From contig NZ_FOWD01000022.1 in assembly GCF_900115365.1 (NCBI RefSeq), positions 1 through 64,000 on the forward strand: DNA of 64,000 nt, written 5' to 3'. Of the stretch, positions 44,852-55,233 are shown in pieces. Origin of the DNA: Anaerocolumna aminovalerica. Lineage in GTDB: Bacteria > Bacillota > Clostridia > Lachnospirales > Lachnospiraceae. The notes under the pieces were generated by a model. It saw only the letters and a program-made list of their open reading frames with translations. It had not been told where the DNA came from and did no database searches. Position 1 is the stretch's first letter. Each line of letters starts with the position of its first letter. The translations under genes were made by a program, and so were the position numbers.

Positions 44852-47233
44852 CTAGTTTCCAGATACCAGCACCTTTTTATCCTGCTCAAACTTAAAAACC
44901 AGGTCTACCACCTTTGACAGGATAAGTATGATTACCGGACAGAGTAATGCAAGACCGGCAAAGAGTAGAACGGCAGGTAAAGAAAGTGGAGCCACATACA
45001 AAATACGGGCAAACAGGAAGGTTGCAATATAAAATCCGAAAAATGCAGTGATACAAATAAATGCACGCACCAAATTAAAGGGGCGGCAAGCCTTAAAGAC
45101 TGCCAATAGGCCAACAAAGCTGGTAATGTAATACATAACCGTATTAGCCGCCGTGCCGGAGACACCGACAAGTGGCGAAATGATGGCCGTCAGTATTATA
45201 TTAATAAATACCAGTATCGCATATGGAGTGGCCCTGCTAATGACATTGGGCAAAAATCTGCCCCGGATAGGGCTATTGTCTGGCTCCAGCATCAGAAGGA
45301 AGGATGGGTATGCTTCTACCGCGAAATCATATAAAGTGACTTGTATGGGTACAAAGGGAAATACCTGCATGGTAAATAAGGACAGAATGGACAACAGCAT
45401 GGAATAGATGGTCTTAATTAAAAAGACACCGCCGAACCGTGTAACATTGTTGACAACGCGGCGGCCCTCCATTACCATATCCGGCACCACAGTAAAATCC
45501 GAATCCAGCAGGACAAGATTAGCTACCTGTCTGGCTGCGTCACTGCCGTTTCCTACAGCAATACTGCAATCGGCTTCTTTAAGAGCCAGCACATCGTTCA
45601 CGCCATCGCCGGTCATGCCTACAGTATGACCTTTAGCCTGAAGAGCTTTGACAAGTTGGCTTTTCTGCTGGGGGGTAACTCTACCGAAAACACTGTACTG
45701 TTCAGCTGCCGCCGCTATCTCAGTTTCCGTTTGTATCTTTGACATATCAATATAATCACCGTAGTTTTTCAAGCCTGCTTTCTTGGCAATACCGGAAACA
45801 GTAGCAGGGTTGTCCCCAGAAATGATTTTGATGTCCACTCCCTCTTTGTGGAAAAAAGTAAGGGTTTCCCTGGCGTTTTTCCGAATGGGGTCATCCAACT
45901 CGATTACCGCTATCAGTTTCATGGCGGGCAGCATGGTATCTACAATGGGATCTTTTGTGTAGGCAAGGCACAGGATGCGTCGCCCGGCATTCTGTGCTTC
46001 CACAGCCTCTGACGGCAGCAGAGTCATATGATGTTTTAGCACCATTTCAGGGGCGCCTACCACAAGAGTCCCTATATTCTCAAAAGTGACAGCGCTCCAT
46101 TTCCGTTCAGAGGAAAATGGTATGCTATGGAGGGCCCTAATAGGACAATCTTCAGTAAAATACTCTTTTAGTGCAGCAAAAGTAGCGTTGTTGTCCTGCA
46201 AAGCCCCTACAAAACTGGAAATAGCCTGACTTGCTGAGATTGATAATGACTCATCGTCAATAACATGGAAGGCTGAAACACACATTTTTCCCTCTGTAAT
46301 TGTGCCGGTCTTATCAAGGCAAAGGATATCCACATGGGCCAGCGTTTCCAGGGCATATAAGTCCTGCACAAGCACCCGCTTCTTTGACAATTTGACAATG
46401 CCCACCACAAGGGATGTGCTGATAAGCAGCACCAAACCTTTGGGCAGCATCCCCAAAAGACTGGCAGAAGAAGAGACTACCGCATCATATAGGGAATCGC
46501 CCCTTATCACAAAGGATTCAACAAACAACAGAACCCCAATGGGAACTATGAAATAGCTGGTAAACTTCGTTACCTTCCGCATGGACATCAAAAGTTCGGA
46601 TTTTGCTTTTTTGTACCTTTTAGCACCTGTAGTCAGCCTTGCTACAAAATTGTCAGCGCCAACATGTTCGACCTTGGCATATCCGTTTCCGCTGACAATA
46701 AAACTGCCGGAGAGCAGCTTGTCCCCAGGTTTTTTGAACACAGGGTCAGCTTCTCCGGTAAGCAGGGATTCGTTTACTTCCAGCTCTCCCTCTACAACTA
46801 TGGAATCTGCACATACCTGATTCCCCCTTTGCAACAGGGATATGTCATCCAAAACCAAATCTTCCACAGGAATTCTCTGGGTTTTGCCATCCCGTACTAC
46901 CCACGCCATAGTGGCGCTTAGCAAGGACAAGTTCTCCACCATCTTCTTGGCGTGAAATTCCTGAACAATGCCAATCAGCACGTTGATAGTCACAATCACC
47001 ATAAAGAACATGTTGGAGTATGCGCCAACCAAAGCCAGACATATCCCGATTGCCAGATTGTAGGCATTGAAAAGGGTCAGAACATTATCCTTGATGATTT
47101 GACCGGTGGTTTTCGTAATCTTTTCCTGTGCTATATTTACATAACCCTGTTCTATCCGGGTTTCAACCTGCTGTGCTGTAAGTCCTTCTTTGACAGATGG
47201 ATGATACCTTATTTGTCTATTATTTTCATTCAT
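44852..47233 (-). CDS. P-type cation-transporting ATPase (CtpE-like)
   Basis: 793 residues, about ten membrane helices. Phosphorylation site LCLDKTGTITEG, actuator LLTGEADPV, M4 motif PKGLVLL in place of PEGL, and hinge GMTGDGVNDVLALKEADCSIAVG with the following DSDF. It has no N-terminal metal-binding domain and lacks CPx, so it is not a heavy-metal pump. PKGL-type sequences are seen in CtpE-like ATPases, for which Ca2+ transport has been proposed. Ion not readable here. Monocistronic on the minus strand, ATG behind AAAGGAGA. Confidence 0.85.
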   Translation of the reverse strand: MNENNRQIRYHPSVKEGLTAQQVETRIEQGYVNIAQEKITKTTGQIIKDNVLTLFNAYNLAIGICLALVGAYSNMFFMVIVTINVLIGIVQEFHAKKMVENLSLLSATMAWVVRDGKTQRIPVEDLVLDDISLLQRGNQVCADSIVVEGELEVNESLLTGEADPVFKKPGDKLLSGSFIVSGNGYAKVEHVGADNFVARLTTGAKRYKKAKSELLMSMRKVTKFTSYFIVPIGVLLFVESFVIRGDSLYDAVVSSSASLLGMLPKGLVLLISTSLVVGIVKLSKKRVLVQDLYALETLAHVDILCLDKTGTITEGKMCVSAFHVIDDESLSISASQAISSFVGALQDNNATFAALKEYFTEDCPIRALHSIPFSSERKWSAVTFENIGTLVVGAPEMVLKHHMTLLPSEAVEAQNAGRRILCLAYTKDPIVDTMLPAMKLIAVIELDDPIRKNARETLTFFHKEGVDIKIISGDNPATVSGIAKKAGLKNYGDYIDMSKIQTETEIAAAAEQYSVFGRVTPQQKSQLVKALQAKGHTVGMTGDGVNDVLALKEADCSIAVGNGSDAARQVANLVLLDSDFTVVPDMVMEGRRVVNNVTRFGGVFLIKTIYSMLLSILSLFTMQVFPFVPIQVTLYDFAVEAYPSFLLMLEPDNSPIRGRFLPNVISRATPYAILVFINIILTAIISPLVGVSGTAANTVMYYITSFVGLLAVFKACRPFNLVRAFICITAFFGFYIATFLFARILYVAPLSLPAVLLFAGLALLCPVIILILSKVVDLVFKFEQDKKVLVSGN

Positions 47234-47481
47234 ATTTGGTCTCCTTTGGAAGTAGTCTTGGCATCAAAACACTGTATTTGTTCTCTTTTTATGCTTTAGT
47301 ATTCTAACAATAAACTATATTTAAGTCAAGGATCCATCCACATATTCCCCTTAGCCCAGCATAAACTAACGAAGAATTTTTGATGACTCTATTTGTATAT
47401 AGAAAAGATGCTCCTTTCAATTCATGCTACATGGACGCTCATCTTAAACCCTACTCAGCATGGTATATGGACTACAATAAT
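47234..47481. other. Intergenic region between P-type ATPase and ABC genes
   Basis: About 250 bp, AT-rich, holding the ATPase promoter region on one side and the 3' end of the ABC pair on the other. No gene or convincing terminator seen. Confidence 0.4.
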
Positions 47482-49218
47482 TTAAACAGGTGCGAACTGA
47501 CTGTTATATAGTTTTTTATAATAACTTCCATTATTTAATAGCTGAGTATGAGTTCCACTCTCTACAATATTACCATTATCCAATACCAAAATCAGATCTG
47601 CCTCCCGTATTGTTGAAAGCCTGTGGGCTATAACAAAACTTGTCCTGCCTTCGATCATTTTCAGAAATGCTTTTTGAATGTGTATTTCCGTTCTGGTATC
47701 TATGTTACTTGTGGCTTCATCCAAAATAAGCATAGGCGGATCAACAAGCATCACTCTGGCAATGGTAAGGAGCTGTTTTTGCCCTTGAGACAAATTTTCA
47801 CCAGCATCTGAAATAAGGGTGCTGTAACCCTTAGGTAAACATTTTATAAAGCCGTGAGCGTCAGCAGATTTAGCCGCAGCAATAATTTCTTCATCTGTTG
47901 CATCTGGTTTACTATAAGCAATATTATCACGTATGCTGCCTGAAAATAACCAGGTGTCTTGCAGCACCATCCCAAAGCTGCATCGTAAATCATCACGGGC
48001 GATATCCCTAATATCAATACCATCCACAGATATGGAACCACTATCAACATCATAAAATCGCATAAGTAAGTTTACGAGAGTCGTCTTACCCGAACCGGTT
48101 TGACCAACTATGGCTATTCTGGTTCCGGGCGCTACGTTCAGATTGAAATCAGTAATCAGAGGATGGTCGGTGGTGTATGAGAAATTTACATTTTTAAAGT
48201 CAATTTCACCTTGACTATTTTTAATGCTAATGCTTTCCTTATCATCAGGTTTTTCTGACTGCAGATCAAGAATATAAAATATACGCTGTGCTGATGCAGC
48301 CGCAGATTGTATCTGAGTAAATACTCCGGTTATTTCGTTAAAAGGTTTTGCAAACAGACTTGAGTAAATTAGAAAACTTGATATATCACCAACTGATAGC
48401 TTGCCTGAAATAGCTAAAATACTTCCTATCACCCCTATGGCAATGTAGGTAATATTATTTACAAGACGGGTAGTTGGGCCGGATAATGAACCATAGAACT
48501 GAGATTTTACACCGGAACTATATAAAATATTGTTAATCTTCTCAAACTCTTTATAAGAACGTTCTTCATAATTAAAAGCCTTAACAACTTTTTGTCCGTC
48601 AATAATTTCTTCAATATAGCCATTTAATTTACCTAAACTTTTTGCTTGAGTCTTAAACATTTGCTGTGAACGCTTGGTAATAAACCGTGCCATCAGAAAG
48701 GAAGCCGGAGCAGATATTAGAACAACAACTGTCATAATTGGGCTTATATACAACATAAATGCTACGGAACCTATTATAGTAACAATACCCGTAAGTAATA
48801 TTGATATAACTTGAAGCATTCCATCAGAAATTGCATCCATATCATTTATAAAACAGCTTATTGTATCGCCATGGGCATTGTTGTCATAAAATTTTAGGGG
48901 TAAAGTATTAATTTTATCAATAAGCTGATGACGCATATCATTAACAATTTGATAGGATACCCGGTTGGCTAAATAGGTCAAAAGCCATACAAATAGATTA
49001 CCAATGGCGTATACTATGGCGAGAATAATTAAAATCCTGAATAATGCTCCGAAGTCTACCGCTCCTATTCCAGTCATATAGTCAATAGACTTACCAATCA
49101 GCATCGGTCCAATCAAGCTGGAAACAACACTTAAAATGGCAGCTATAAATGAACTGTATACATAGCATTTATACTTACTGATATATTTTGAAATTCTTGT
49201 CAATGTATCTTTGCTCAT
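47482..49218 (-). CDS. Heterodimeric ABC exporter subunit 2 (second pair)
   Basis: 578 residues: six membrane helices (about 15-310) and ATPase domain with Walker A GQTGSGKTT, Walker B MLILDEATSNID (catalytic Glu present) and a deviant signature LSQGQKQ. It is the consensus-Glu half, matching the arrangement at 38899. Overlaps its partner by 4 bp, downstream on the minus strand. Probably a lipid or drug exporter. Confidence 0.92.
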   Translation of the reverse strand: MSKDTLTRISKYISKYKCYVYSSFIAAILSVVSSLIGPMLIGKSIDYMTGIGAVDFGALFRILIILAIVYAIGNLFVWLLTYLANRVSYQIVNDMRHQLIDKINTLPLKFYDNNAHGDTISCFINDMDAISDGMLQVISILLTGIVTIIGSVAFMLYISPIMTVVVLISAPASFLMARFITKRSQQMFKTQAKSLGKLNGYIEEIIDGQKVVKAFNYEERSYKEFEKINNILYSSGVKSQFYGSLSGPTTRLVNNITYIAIGVIGSILAISGKLSVGDISSFLIYSSLFAKPFNEITGVFTQIQSAAASAQRIFYILDLQSEKPDDKESISIKNSQGEIDFKNVNFSYTTDHPLITDFNLNVAPGTRIAIVGQTGSGKTTLVNLLMRFYDVDSGSISVDGIDIRDIARDDLRCSFGMVLQDTWLFSGSIRDNIAYSKPDATDEEIIAAAKSADAHGFIKCLPKGYSTLISDAGENLSQGQKQLLTIARVMLVDPPMLILDEATSNIDTRTEIHIQKAFLKMIEGRTSFVIAHRLSTIREADLILVLDNGNIVESGTHTQLLNNGSYYKKLYNSQFAPV

Positions 49219-50951
49219 TTTGATGCCTCCTCATTTGAAAGCTGTGATAGACATATTTCTTTATATACTTCACAGTTATTCATAAGTTCCTTATGTGTAC
49301 CAAAACCCGCAATATGTCTGTTATCAAATACAATAATCTTGTCAGCTTGCTTTATTGTGCTTGCTCTTTGAGATACAATAAGAACCGTCATATTTTTACT
49401 GCTTTCAGTAATTGCCCGTCTAAGTTTTGCATCGGTGGCAAAGTCCAATGCACTTGAAGAATCATCCAATATCAGAATATCAGGCTTTGAAACCACAGCA
49501 CGGGCAATGGTCAAACGCTGTTTTTGACCGCCTGAAAAATTTAATCCACCCCGAGATACCTGAGTGTTATATCCCTCCGGCAGTTTGGAAATAAATTCAT
49601 CAGCCTGTGCAATTTTGGCTGCTGCTTTAATTTCTTCATCTGTTGCATTTTGTTTTCCCCAACGTATATTTTCAGCTATGGTCCCAGTAAATAGCACAGC
49701 TTTTTGAGGTACAATGCTGATTTTATTACGTAGTTCGTGAAGATGATAATCTTTAACATTTATACCGTCTACAAAGATACTGCCTTCCGTCACATCATAG
49801 AATCTAGGAATAAGGTTAACAAAAGTAGACTTTCCGGATCCGGTACTACCTATAATTCCAATGGTCTCACCACGTTCAAGAGTGACCGAAATATCCTCAA
49901 GGACCTTATCACCTGTATTATTGTAAGCAAAGGACACTCTATTAAACTGAATGGATGGGGAGGTGCCGCTAATAACATGCTGAACTTGACTTTCGCTGTC
50001 CTGTATTGATGTGCTTACTGCCAACACTTCATTTATACGGCTGGCAGAAGTAACTGCCTTGGTGAATATAATCACAAGATTGGACACAACAATTAGCGCC
50101 AACAGTATTTGAGTAATATAATTGACAAATGCAATAATCTCCCCCTGGGAAAGCCTTCCTGCATTGATATGGAATCCGGCAAACCATAATATAGCTATGA
50201 TGGCAGCATTCATAACAAAGGATGTCATAGGATTAAGCAATGCAGATACCTTACCAACATGAATTGCAGTGTGGGTCAAATCATCATTGGCAGCATAAAA
50301 GCGTTTCTTCTCGCTTTCAGTCCTGGCAAATGCGCGGATTACCCTTACTCCGGAAAGATTCTCACGCAAGATTAATGCGATTTTATCAAGCTTCTGTTGA
50401 TATTTACGGTAAAGAGGTGAGGATTTACTTATGACAAGGTACAATATAACAGCAAAAACAGGGGTAGCAGCTAAAAAAATCAATGATAACCGAAAGTCCA
50501 TTATCATGGACATGATAATAGCACCGATACATATAAATGGTGCCCGTATGACGAGACGTATCAGCATGGCTACCGCTAGTTGAAGTTGATTTACGTCATT
50601 TGTAATTCGATTTATAAGGGATGGTGTACCTAATGTATCTATTTCCGCATAGGAAAGAGTGGATATATGTTTGAAAATGGTATTTCTCAAGGTGGTACCG
50701 AACCCCTGTGAAGCCCGGGCCGCATAATACTGGCATATCATGGAGCAACAAAAACCCAGTATTGCCATCAGAAGCATAACCCCGCCCATTTTAAGTACAT
50801 ATTCTATGTTACGTTTATCAACTCCATTGTTAATGATAAGTGCCATAATTGTGGGCAGCAGTAACTCAAAAGTTGCCTCCAGCAGTTTAAAAGCCGGACC
50901 AATTATACATTCTTTTTTGTATGGTTTTAAAAAGACTGCAAGTTTGAACAA
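49215..50951 (-). CDS. Heterodimeric ABC exporter subunit 1 (second pair, degenerate site)
   Basis: I set the start at the TTG at 50951, behind GGAGG, giving the family-typical opening MFKLAVFLKPYKKECIIGPAFKLLEA; 14 further in-frame codons upstream lack a site. 578 residues: six membrane helices and ATPase with Walker A GSTGSGKST, canonical signature FSGGQKQR and Walker B ILILDDSSSALD, Asp replacing Glu. Divergent from a LysR gene 150 bp away that probably controls it. Confidence 0.92.
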   Translation of the reverse strand: MFKLAVFLKPYKKECIIGPAFKLLEATFELLLPTIMALIINNGVDKRNIEYVLKMGGVMLLMAILGFCCSMICQYYAARASQGFGTTLRNTIFKHISTLSYAEIDTLGTPSLINRITNDVNQLQLAVAMLIRLVIRAPFICIGAIIMSMIMDFRLSLIFLAATPVFAVILYLVISKSSPLYRKYQQKLDKIALILRENLSGVRVIRAFARTESEKKRFYAANDDLTHTAIHVGKVSALLNPMTSFVMNAAIIAILWFAGFHINAGRLSQGEIIAFVNYITQILLALIVVSNLVIIFTKAVTSASRINEVLAVSTSIQDSESQVQHVISGTSPSIQFNRVSFAYNNTGDKVLEDISVTLERGETIGIIGSTGSGKSTFVNLIPRFYDVTEGSIFVDGINVKDYHLHELRNKISIVPQKAVLFTGTIAENIRWGKQNATDEEIKAAAKIAQADEFISKLPEGYNTQVSRGGLNFSGGQKQRLTIARAVVSKPDILILDDSSSALDFATDAKLRRAITESSKNMTVLIVSQRASTIKQADKIIVFDNRHIAGFGTHKELMNNCEVYKEICLSQLSNEEASK

Positions 50952-51022
50952 ATATATCAACCTCCAATTTATAATTTTAGAAATATATTGCATATTTTCA
51001 TATCTCCGGCTATGATTATAGC

Positions 51023-51058
51023 ATACGAACTTCCATATGAATAATATCTGTTTCGTAT
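51023..51058. promoter_or_regulatory. Candidate operator between ABC pair and lysR
   Basis: ATACGAA (51023-51029) and TTCGTAT (51052-51058) are perfect inverted repeats, 22 bp apart, midway between the divergent starts at 50951 and 51105. Position suits LysR control of both genes. Confidence 0.45.
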
Positions 51059-51104
51059 ACGTAATATATGAAAATCATATAGATAATAATTATTGGAGGC
51101 TTTT

Positions 51105-51974
51105 ATGGATATTAAACAATTAAAATATTTTCTTACAATTGCAGAAGAAGGACAGATAACTTCTGCTGCTAAAAAACTTAATATGGCACAGCCGCCATTA
51201 AGTCAACAGCTCAAGCTGCTGGAAGAAGAACTTGGGGTGAAGCTTGTAGAGAGGGGCTCACGGCACCTGAAGCTAACGGATACGGGAAAAATACTTATGA
51301 ACAGAGCACGTCAAATTTTAGAGCTAACCAATTCAGCAGTAAAAGAAGTCAAGGATTTCAGCAAAGGATTACAAGGAACCTTATCTATAGGTACGGTTTC
51401 CTCCTCAGGAGCAACACTTCTAAATGAAAGTGTGTTAGAGTTTCACAAGGAGTATTCTGGAATTGAATTTGAGATATATGAGGGTAATACTTTTACACTT
51501 ATTGATTTATTGAATAAAGGTATTATTGAGGTGGGCATTGTAAGAACGCCCTTTAATGCTTTAAATTTTGAGTGTAAATATGCAAAGACTGAACCTATGA
51601 TAGCAGCGATACCAAGGGAATACTATTGGGAACCAGCTAAGTATTCTATATCAGTCAGTGCACTAAAAAATAAGCCATTAATCATTTACCGCAGGTTTGA
51701 ACAACTAATTTGTGAGACTTGTATGGAGTATGGTTTCGAACCGCAGATATTCTGTAAATGTGACGATGCACGAACCGCACTTTTATGGGCAAATGCAGGG
51801 GCTGGAATAGCTATTGTCCCCAAATCTGCATTTGAACTTGCAGCTAATAGTAATTTGCTTTACAAAGAGATAGAAAATGAAAAGCTGAAAACTAAGATAG
51901 CTGCCATATGGGTAAAGGATAGATATATTTCTCCTCTTGCATCGAAATTTATAGAAAGCTTTGGAATCGTGTAG
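51105..51974 (+). CDS. LysR-family regulator (ABC exporter side)
   Basis: ATG 51105 follows TTGGAGG; four earlier codons are not needed. 289 residues: N-terminal helix-turn-helix (QLKYFLTIAEEGQITSAAKKLNMAQPPLSQQLKLLEEELGVKLVER) and a LysR substrate-binding domain (about 90-289) with GTLSIGTVSSSGATLL and GAGIAIVPKSA. Effector unknown. Divergent from the ABC exporter pair, the usual layout for its target. Confidence 0.9.
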   Translation: MDIKQLKYFLTIAEEGQITSAAKKLNMAQPPLSQQLKLLEEELGVKLVERGSRHLKLTDTGKILMNRARQILELTNSAVKEVKDFSKGLQGTLSIGTVSSSGATLLNESVLEFHKEYSGIEFEIYEGNTFTLIDLLNKGIIEVGIVRTPFNALNFECKYAKTEPMIAAIPREYYWEPAKYSISVSALKNKPLIIYRRFEQLICETCMEYGFEPQIFCKCDDARTALLWANAGAGIAIVPKSAFELAANSNLLYKEIENEKLKTKIAAIWVKDRYISPLASKFIESFGIV

Positions 51975-52012
51975 AGAAAATATAATTGTGCACTCTTAAA
52001 AAGTCATAGTGA

Positions 52013-53296
52013 TCATGAACTTCTCTGAAGTACATTTAGATCTTCTTCCTGTGTTTCATCAACTGTTAGCTTAGCTTTATCGTCACTAATGGTCAGTTTC
52101 TCTTTTTTTATTGAACCAGAATAGATCAGTGCAATCTTAGCACATGCAGGCCCAATTAACTCGTATAAAACCGAAGAGGATAATATTATTGTCAACAGCA
52201 TATTACCCATGGCATCAGGTAAAACTCTTTTGCCTAAAAAAGCAAGGCCAATTGCAACCCCGGCTTGAGGGATCAGGGCTAACCCTAAATAATTTCGTAC
52301 AGCTTTTGGAGTTTTAGCCATCCTACAACCCAGATAAGCACCAAGATATTTTCCGGCAATCCGAATTATAAAATATGATGCACCTATTATCCCTAAAGTG
52401 TTAAAGGAGTTAATATCCAAACTCATTCCCGATAATACAAAAAAGATTGATAAAATAGGGGGAGTGAATTTTTCAACCTGCTTATATAACTCCTTGTCTT
52501 TTGTCATGTTGATATATGTGGTGCTAAATAGCATACAAGATAGTAAAGGAGATATATCCACTGCGGCACATAGACCTGCAATGCCCAAAAGAAGTGAAAT
52601 TGTTAATATCAGCCGGTTATCTTCACTCCGTTTCGAGGTCATAAGTTTACTTAGTCCAATTCCACTTACAAAGCCAATTGCCAATGCCCCTATATTATAA
52701 GCTAAAGGAAGGACTATTTCAGAAACAGAAACACTTGCCCCGGTATTGGCATTGATAACGGCAGTAGCGATGCTAAATGCAACAAGACATACAGCGTCAT
52801 CCAGTGCCACCACCTGCAATAAGGTATTAACAAAGTTCCCACGTGCATGATATTGGCGGATGGTAACCATAGTGCTTGCAGGTGCCGTTGCTGTTGCAAT
52901 AGCTCCTAAAAGCAGGCAAAAGTTCCAATCCAAACGGAATATATAATGCATACATATGGTAACAAGTATTCCGGCCAGTAAAGATTCCAGTAAAGTAATC
53001 ACAATGATACCAAATCCGGTTTCCTGAAAAGCCTCTTTTTTAAAAAAACGCCCCACACCAAATGCGATAAAGGCTAAAGCAATATCGCTGACAAATCCCA
53101 TATTTTTAACTATGTCAGAAGGAACCAGATTTAAAACATAGGGGCCGATTAAGACACCGGCAATAATATAACCGGTTACGTTAGGCAGCTTTGCCAGTTT
53201 TGTAATACGTGTAAGCAGAAATCCGGCAAGCAAAATTACTGATAACGATAATAGAACAATTGTTGTGTCATTTAATTGACTTAAAATATTTTTCAT
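52013..53296 (-). CDS. CPA2-family cation/proton antiporter
   Basis: 427 residues with about 12 membrane helices. Typical openings: TKLAKLPNVTGYIIAGVLIGPYVLNL, GVGRFF, and the helix-5 segment GAIATATAPASTMVTIRQY followed by ALDDAVCLVAFSIA, where the Asp-Asp acts as ion site in the family. No RCK/TrkA-N domain at the C-terminus. Exchanges Na+ or K+ for protons. Followed (14 bp upstream in sequence, same strand) by a small membrane protein gene, and the pair is divergent from a LysR gene. Confidence 0.9.
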   Translation of the reverse strand: MKNILSQLNDTTIVLLSLSVILLAGFLLTRITKLAKLPNVTGYIIAGVLIGPYVLNLVPSDIVKNMGFVSDIALAFIAFGVGRFFKKEAFQETGFGIIVITLLESLLAGILVTICMHYIFRLDWNFCLLLGAIATATAPASTMVTIRQYHARGNFVNTLLQVVALDDAVCLVAFSIATAVINANTGASVSVSEIVLPLAYNIGALAIGFVSGIGLSKLMTSKRSEDNRLILTISLLLGIAGLCAAVDISPLLSCMLFSTTYINMTKDKELYKQVEKFTPPILSIFFVLSGMSLDINSFNTLGIIGASYFIIRIAGKYLGAYLGCRMAKTPKAVRNYLGLALIPQAGVAIGLAFLGKRVLPDAMGNMLLTIILSSSVLYELIGPACAKIALIYSGSIKKEKLTISDDKAKLTVDETQEEDLNVLQRSS

Positions 53297-53310
53297 TGAT
53301 TAACTCTCCT

Positions 53311-53766
53311 CTAAAATACAATATTTTCAAATGCGGCTAAAAACACACATGTCAAAGTCCAATATGATGATGATATCAGACAGCTAAAAATGTAAAGAAG
53401 TTTTAAATAATTTCGACTGTCACGAAAATAAAGGATATCAAATTTACTTAACATCATCAAAAGAAGTATTACATTGATTATTACTCTAATCGAAAGCAAA
53501 TGTGTAATATGGATTAACCAATCCGCTGAAATGCTGATTGGTATACAAAAAAGCAAAAGTGCAATATTTACTACAATTACACCTAACCAACCAAACTGTT
53601 CTTTTCCAACCCTAACAATCTGTATATAGTGGGATGAGAATCCATATTTAACAGTATTTTGCCTTAATAAGCGAAAGTGCTTGTTAAAGTATCGGGACGA
53701 ACACGGAAGGGGCTTAATAACATTAAAGATTAGAATATGCCAAATAAATAAAAGCTTTTGTCGCAT
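53311..53766 (-). CDS. Small membrane protein of unknown function
   Basis: 151 residues with about three hydrophobic segments (WLGVIVVNIALLLFCIPISIS, VIINVILLLMMLSKF, LLYIFSCLISSSYWTL) after a basic N-terminal region of 65 residues. No family recognised. It shares a transcript with the CPA2 antiporter, which starts 14 bp after it, and may assist it or be an unrelated orphan. Start after AGGAGGCAAGG on the minus strand. Confidence 0.6.
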   Translation of the reverse strand: MRQKLLFIWHILIFNVIKPLPCSSRYFNKHFRLLRQNTVKYGFSSHYIQIVRVGKEQFGWLGVIVVNIALLLFCIPISISADWLIHITHLLSIRVIINVILLLMMLSKFDILYFRDSRNYLKLLYIFSCLISSSYWTLTCVFLAAFENIVF

Positions 53767-53879
53767 TATCCTTGCCTCCTCTCTTGACTTATGCTATCAT
53801 TATAATCACAAATTGCATAAAGTAAATTTATTATTTATTAGGATGTCATAACAAATCATTATAATTGGAGATGGACAAA

Positions 53880-54782
53880 ATGATTGATTCTAAGCTTTAC
53901 ACCTTATTAGCGGTAGTTGAATTTAATAGCTACACACATGCGGCAGAACATCTTTCTTTGACGCAGCCAGCCGTAACTCAACATATAAAACAATTGGAAA
54001 AGGAATTAAATATTAAAATTTTTAACCGTGTTGGAAATGAAATAAAGCCCACAAATGAAGGGAATATCGTAATTAGATATGCCCGGCGGATTATTGCTTT
54101 ATATCAGAACATGGAACAAAGTATTATAGACGAACAACGTAATATAAGACGGTTTACCGTTGGGATTACCCATACTGCTGAGAGTAATGCTGTGGCAGAA
54201 GTGTTAGGAAAATATAGTGCTAAAAATCCCGGTACCAGTATAACGATTATTACTGACTCTATAAGTAATCTTTATGATATGCTTAAGAACTATGAGGTGG
54301 ATCTGGCTGTTGTAGAGGGAAAAATGCAAGATGACAGTATTAATTCTCTTTTACTTGATACCGATTCTTTGGTATTGGTTGTATCGAATAATCATCCTCT
54401 GGCAAAAAAAAGCATGGTAACCATCAATGAGTTGAAAAAACAACCATTAATTCTTCGCAGACCATCATCGGGTACCAGGAACCTTTTTACAGCACACTTG
54501 GAAAGTAATAACATGTCACTTGATGAATTCAATGTTATTTTAGAAGTAGATAATATAGCAACTATCAAAGACCTGATAAGACGAGATATAGGCGTCTCAA
54601 TACTCTCCCGCAGTGTTTGTCTGAATGAGCTTAAGAAAGGCAAAATAACAGTATTACCTATTGAGAATCTAAGCATGATTCGAGAAATTAACGTTTTATA
54701 TCACAACGATTTTAAGCATGTAGATATTTTGAAAAACATTATGAAAGAATACAGTAAGGTAATAAAGTTCTACGCCTCTTAA
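53880..54782 (+). CDS. LysR-family regulator (antiporter side)
   Basis: ATG 53880 behind TTGGAGATGG gives 300 residues; an earlier in-frame TTG at 53865 overlaps the site. HTH domain: LYTLLAVVEFNSYTHAAEHLSLTQPAVTQHIKQLEKELNIKIFNR. Effector domain from about 90 with DLAVVEG, SLVLVVSNNHPLAKK, LIRRDIGVSILSRS. Divergent from the small membrane protein and antiporter (about 115 bp between starts). Role inferred from position. Confidence 0.9.
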   Translation: MIDSKLYTLLAVVEFNSYTHAAEHLSLTQPAVTQHIKQLEKELNIKIFNRVGNEIKPTNEGNIVIRYARRIIALYQNMEQSIIDEQRNIRRFTVGITHTAESNAVAEVLGKYSAKNPGTSITIITDSISNLYDMLKNYEVDLAVVEGKMQDDSINSLLLDTDSLVLVVSNNHPLAKKSMVTINELKKQPLILRRPSSGTRNLFTAHLESNNMSLDEFNVILEVDNIATIKDLIRRDIGVSILSRSVCLNELKKGKITVLPIENLSMIREINVLYHNDFKHVDILKNIMKEYSKVIKFYAS

Positions 54783-54908
54783 GCCAACCTTTAGTTTCCG
54801 GTTATTTTGGGTATAATAATTAATATATCTTTTAATTTATAATAAAAGTGTGTCCTAAGGCGAACTATTTATTAAGTATTTATATATTTATACGAAAGGG
54901 ATGATAAA

Positions 54909-55172
54909 ATGGCAAAAGAATCAATGTGTCAAAGTTGTGGTTTACCATTTAACGATGAACATGCACATTTCATGACAACTGAACCAGATGGAAGTATAAG
55001 CATTTACTGCACAAACTGTTATAAAGACGGAAAATTCACTGATCCCAATCTATCTATGGAAGAATTGATTGAGATGATTGTACCTGTTTTAGGAAAAGCA
55101 ATTGGTGAAGAAGAAGCAAGAAAAGAAATGGTGGCTTTACTACCAACTCTTAAGCGTTGGAAAAAGGAATAA
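54909..55172 (+). CDS. Small zinc-ribbon protein
   Basis: 87 residues: CQSCGLPF near the start and CTNCYKDG (Cys pairs) make a zinc ribbon, followed by an acidic helix with SMEELIEMIVPVLGKAIG and a closing KRWKKE. This matches the putative zinc-ribbon domain family found in many Firmicutes, of unknown role. Start after AAAGGGATG. Single gene; ends before the hairpin at 55234. Confidence 0.75.
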   Translation: MAKESMCQSCGLPFNDEHAHFMTTEPDGSISIYCTNCYKDGKFTDPNLSMEELIEMIVPVLGKAIGEEEARKEMVALLPTLKRWKKE

Positions 55173-55233
55173 TAAACGAGAAAACTTAATACAATATTTA
55201 TGTTTTATAAATACTTCCATCAGTTAGGAGGAT

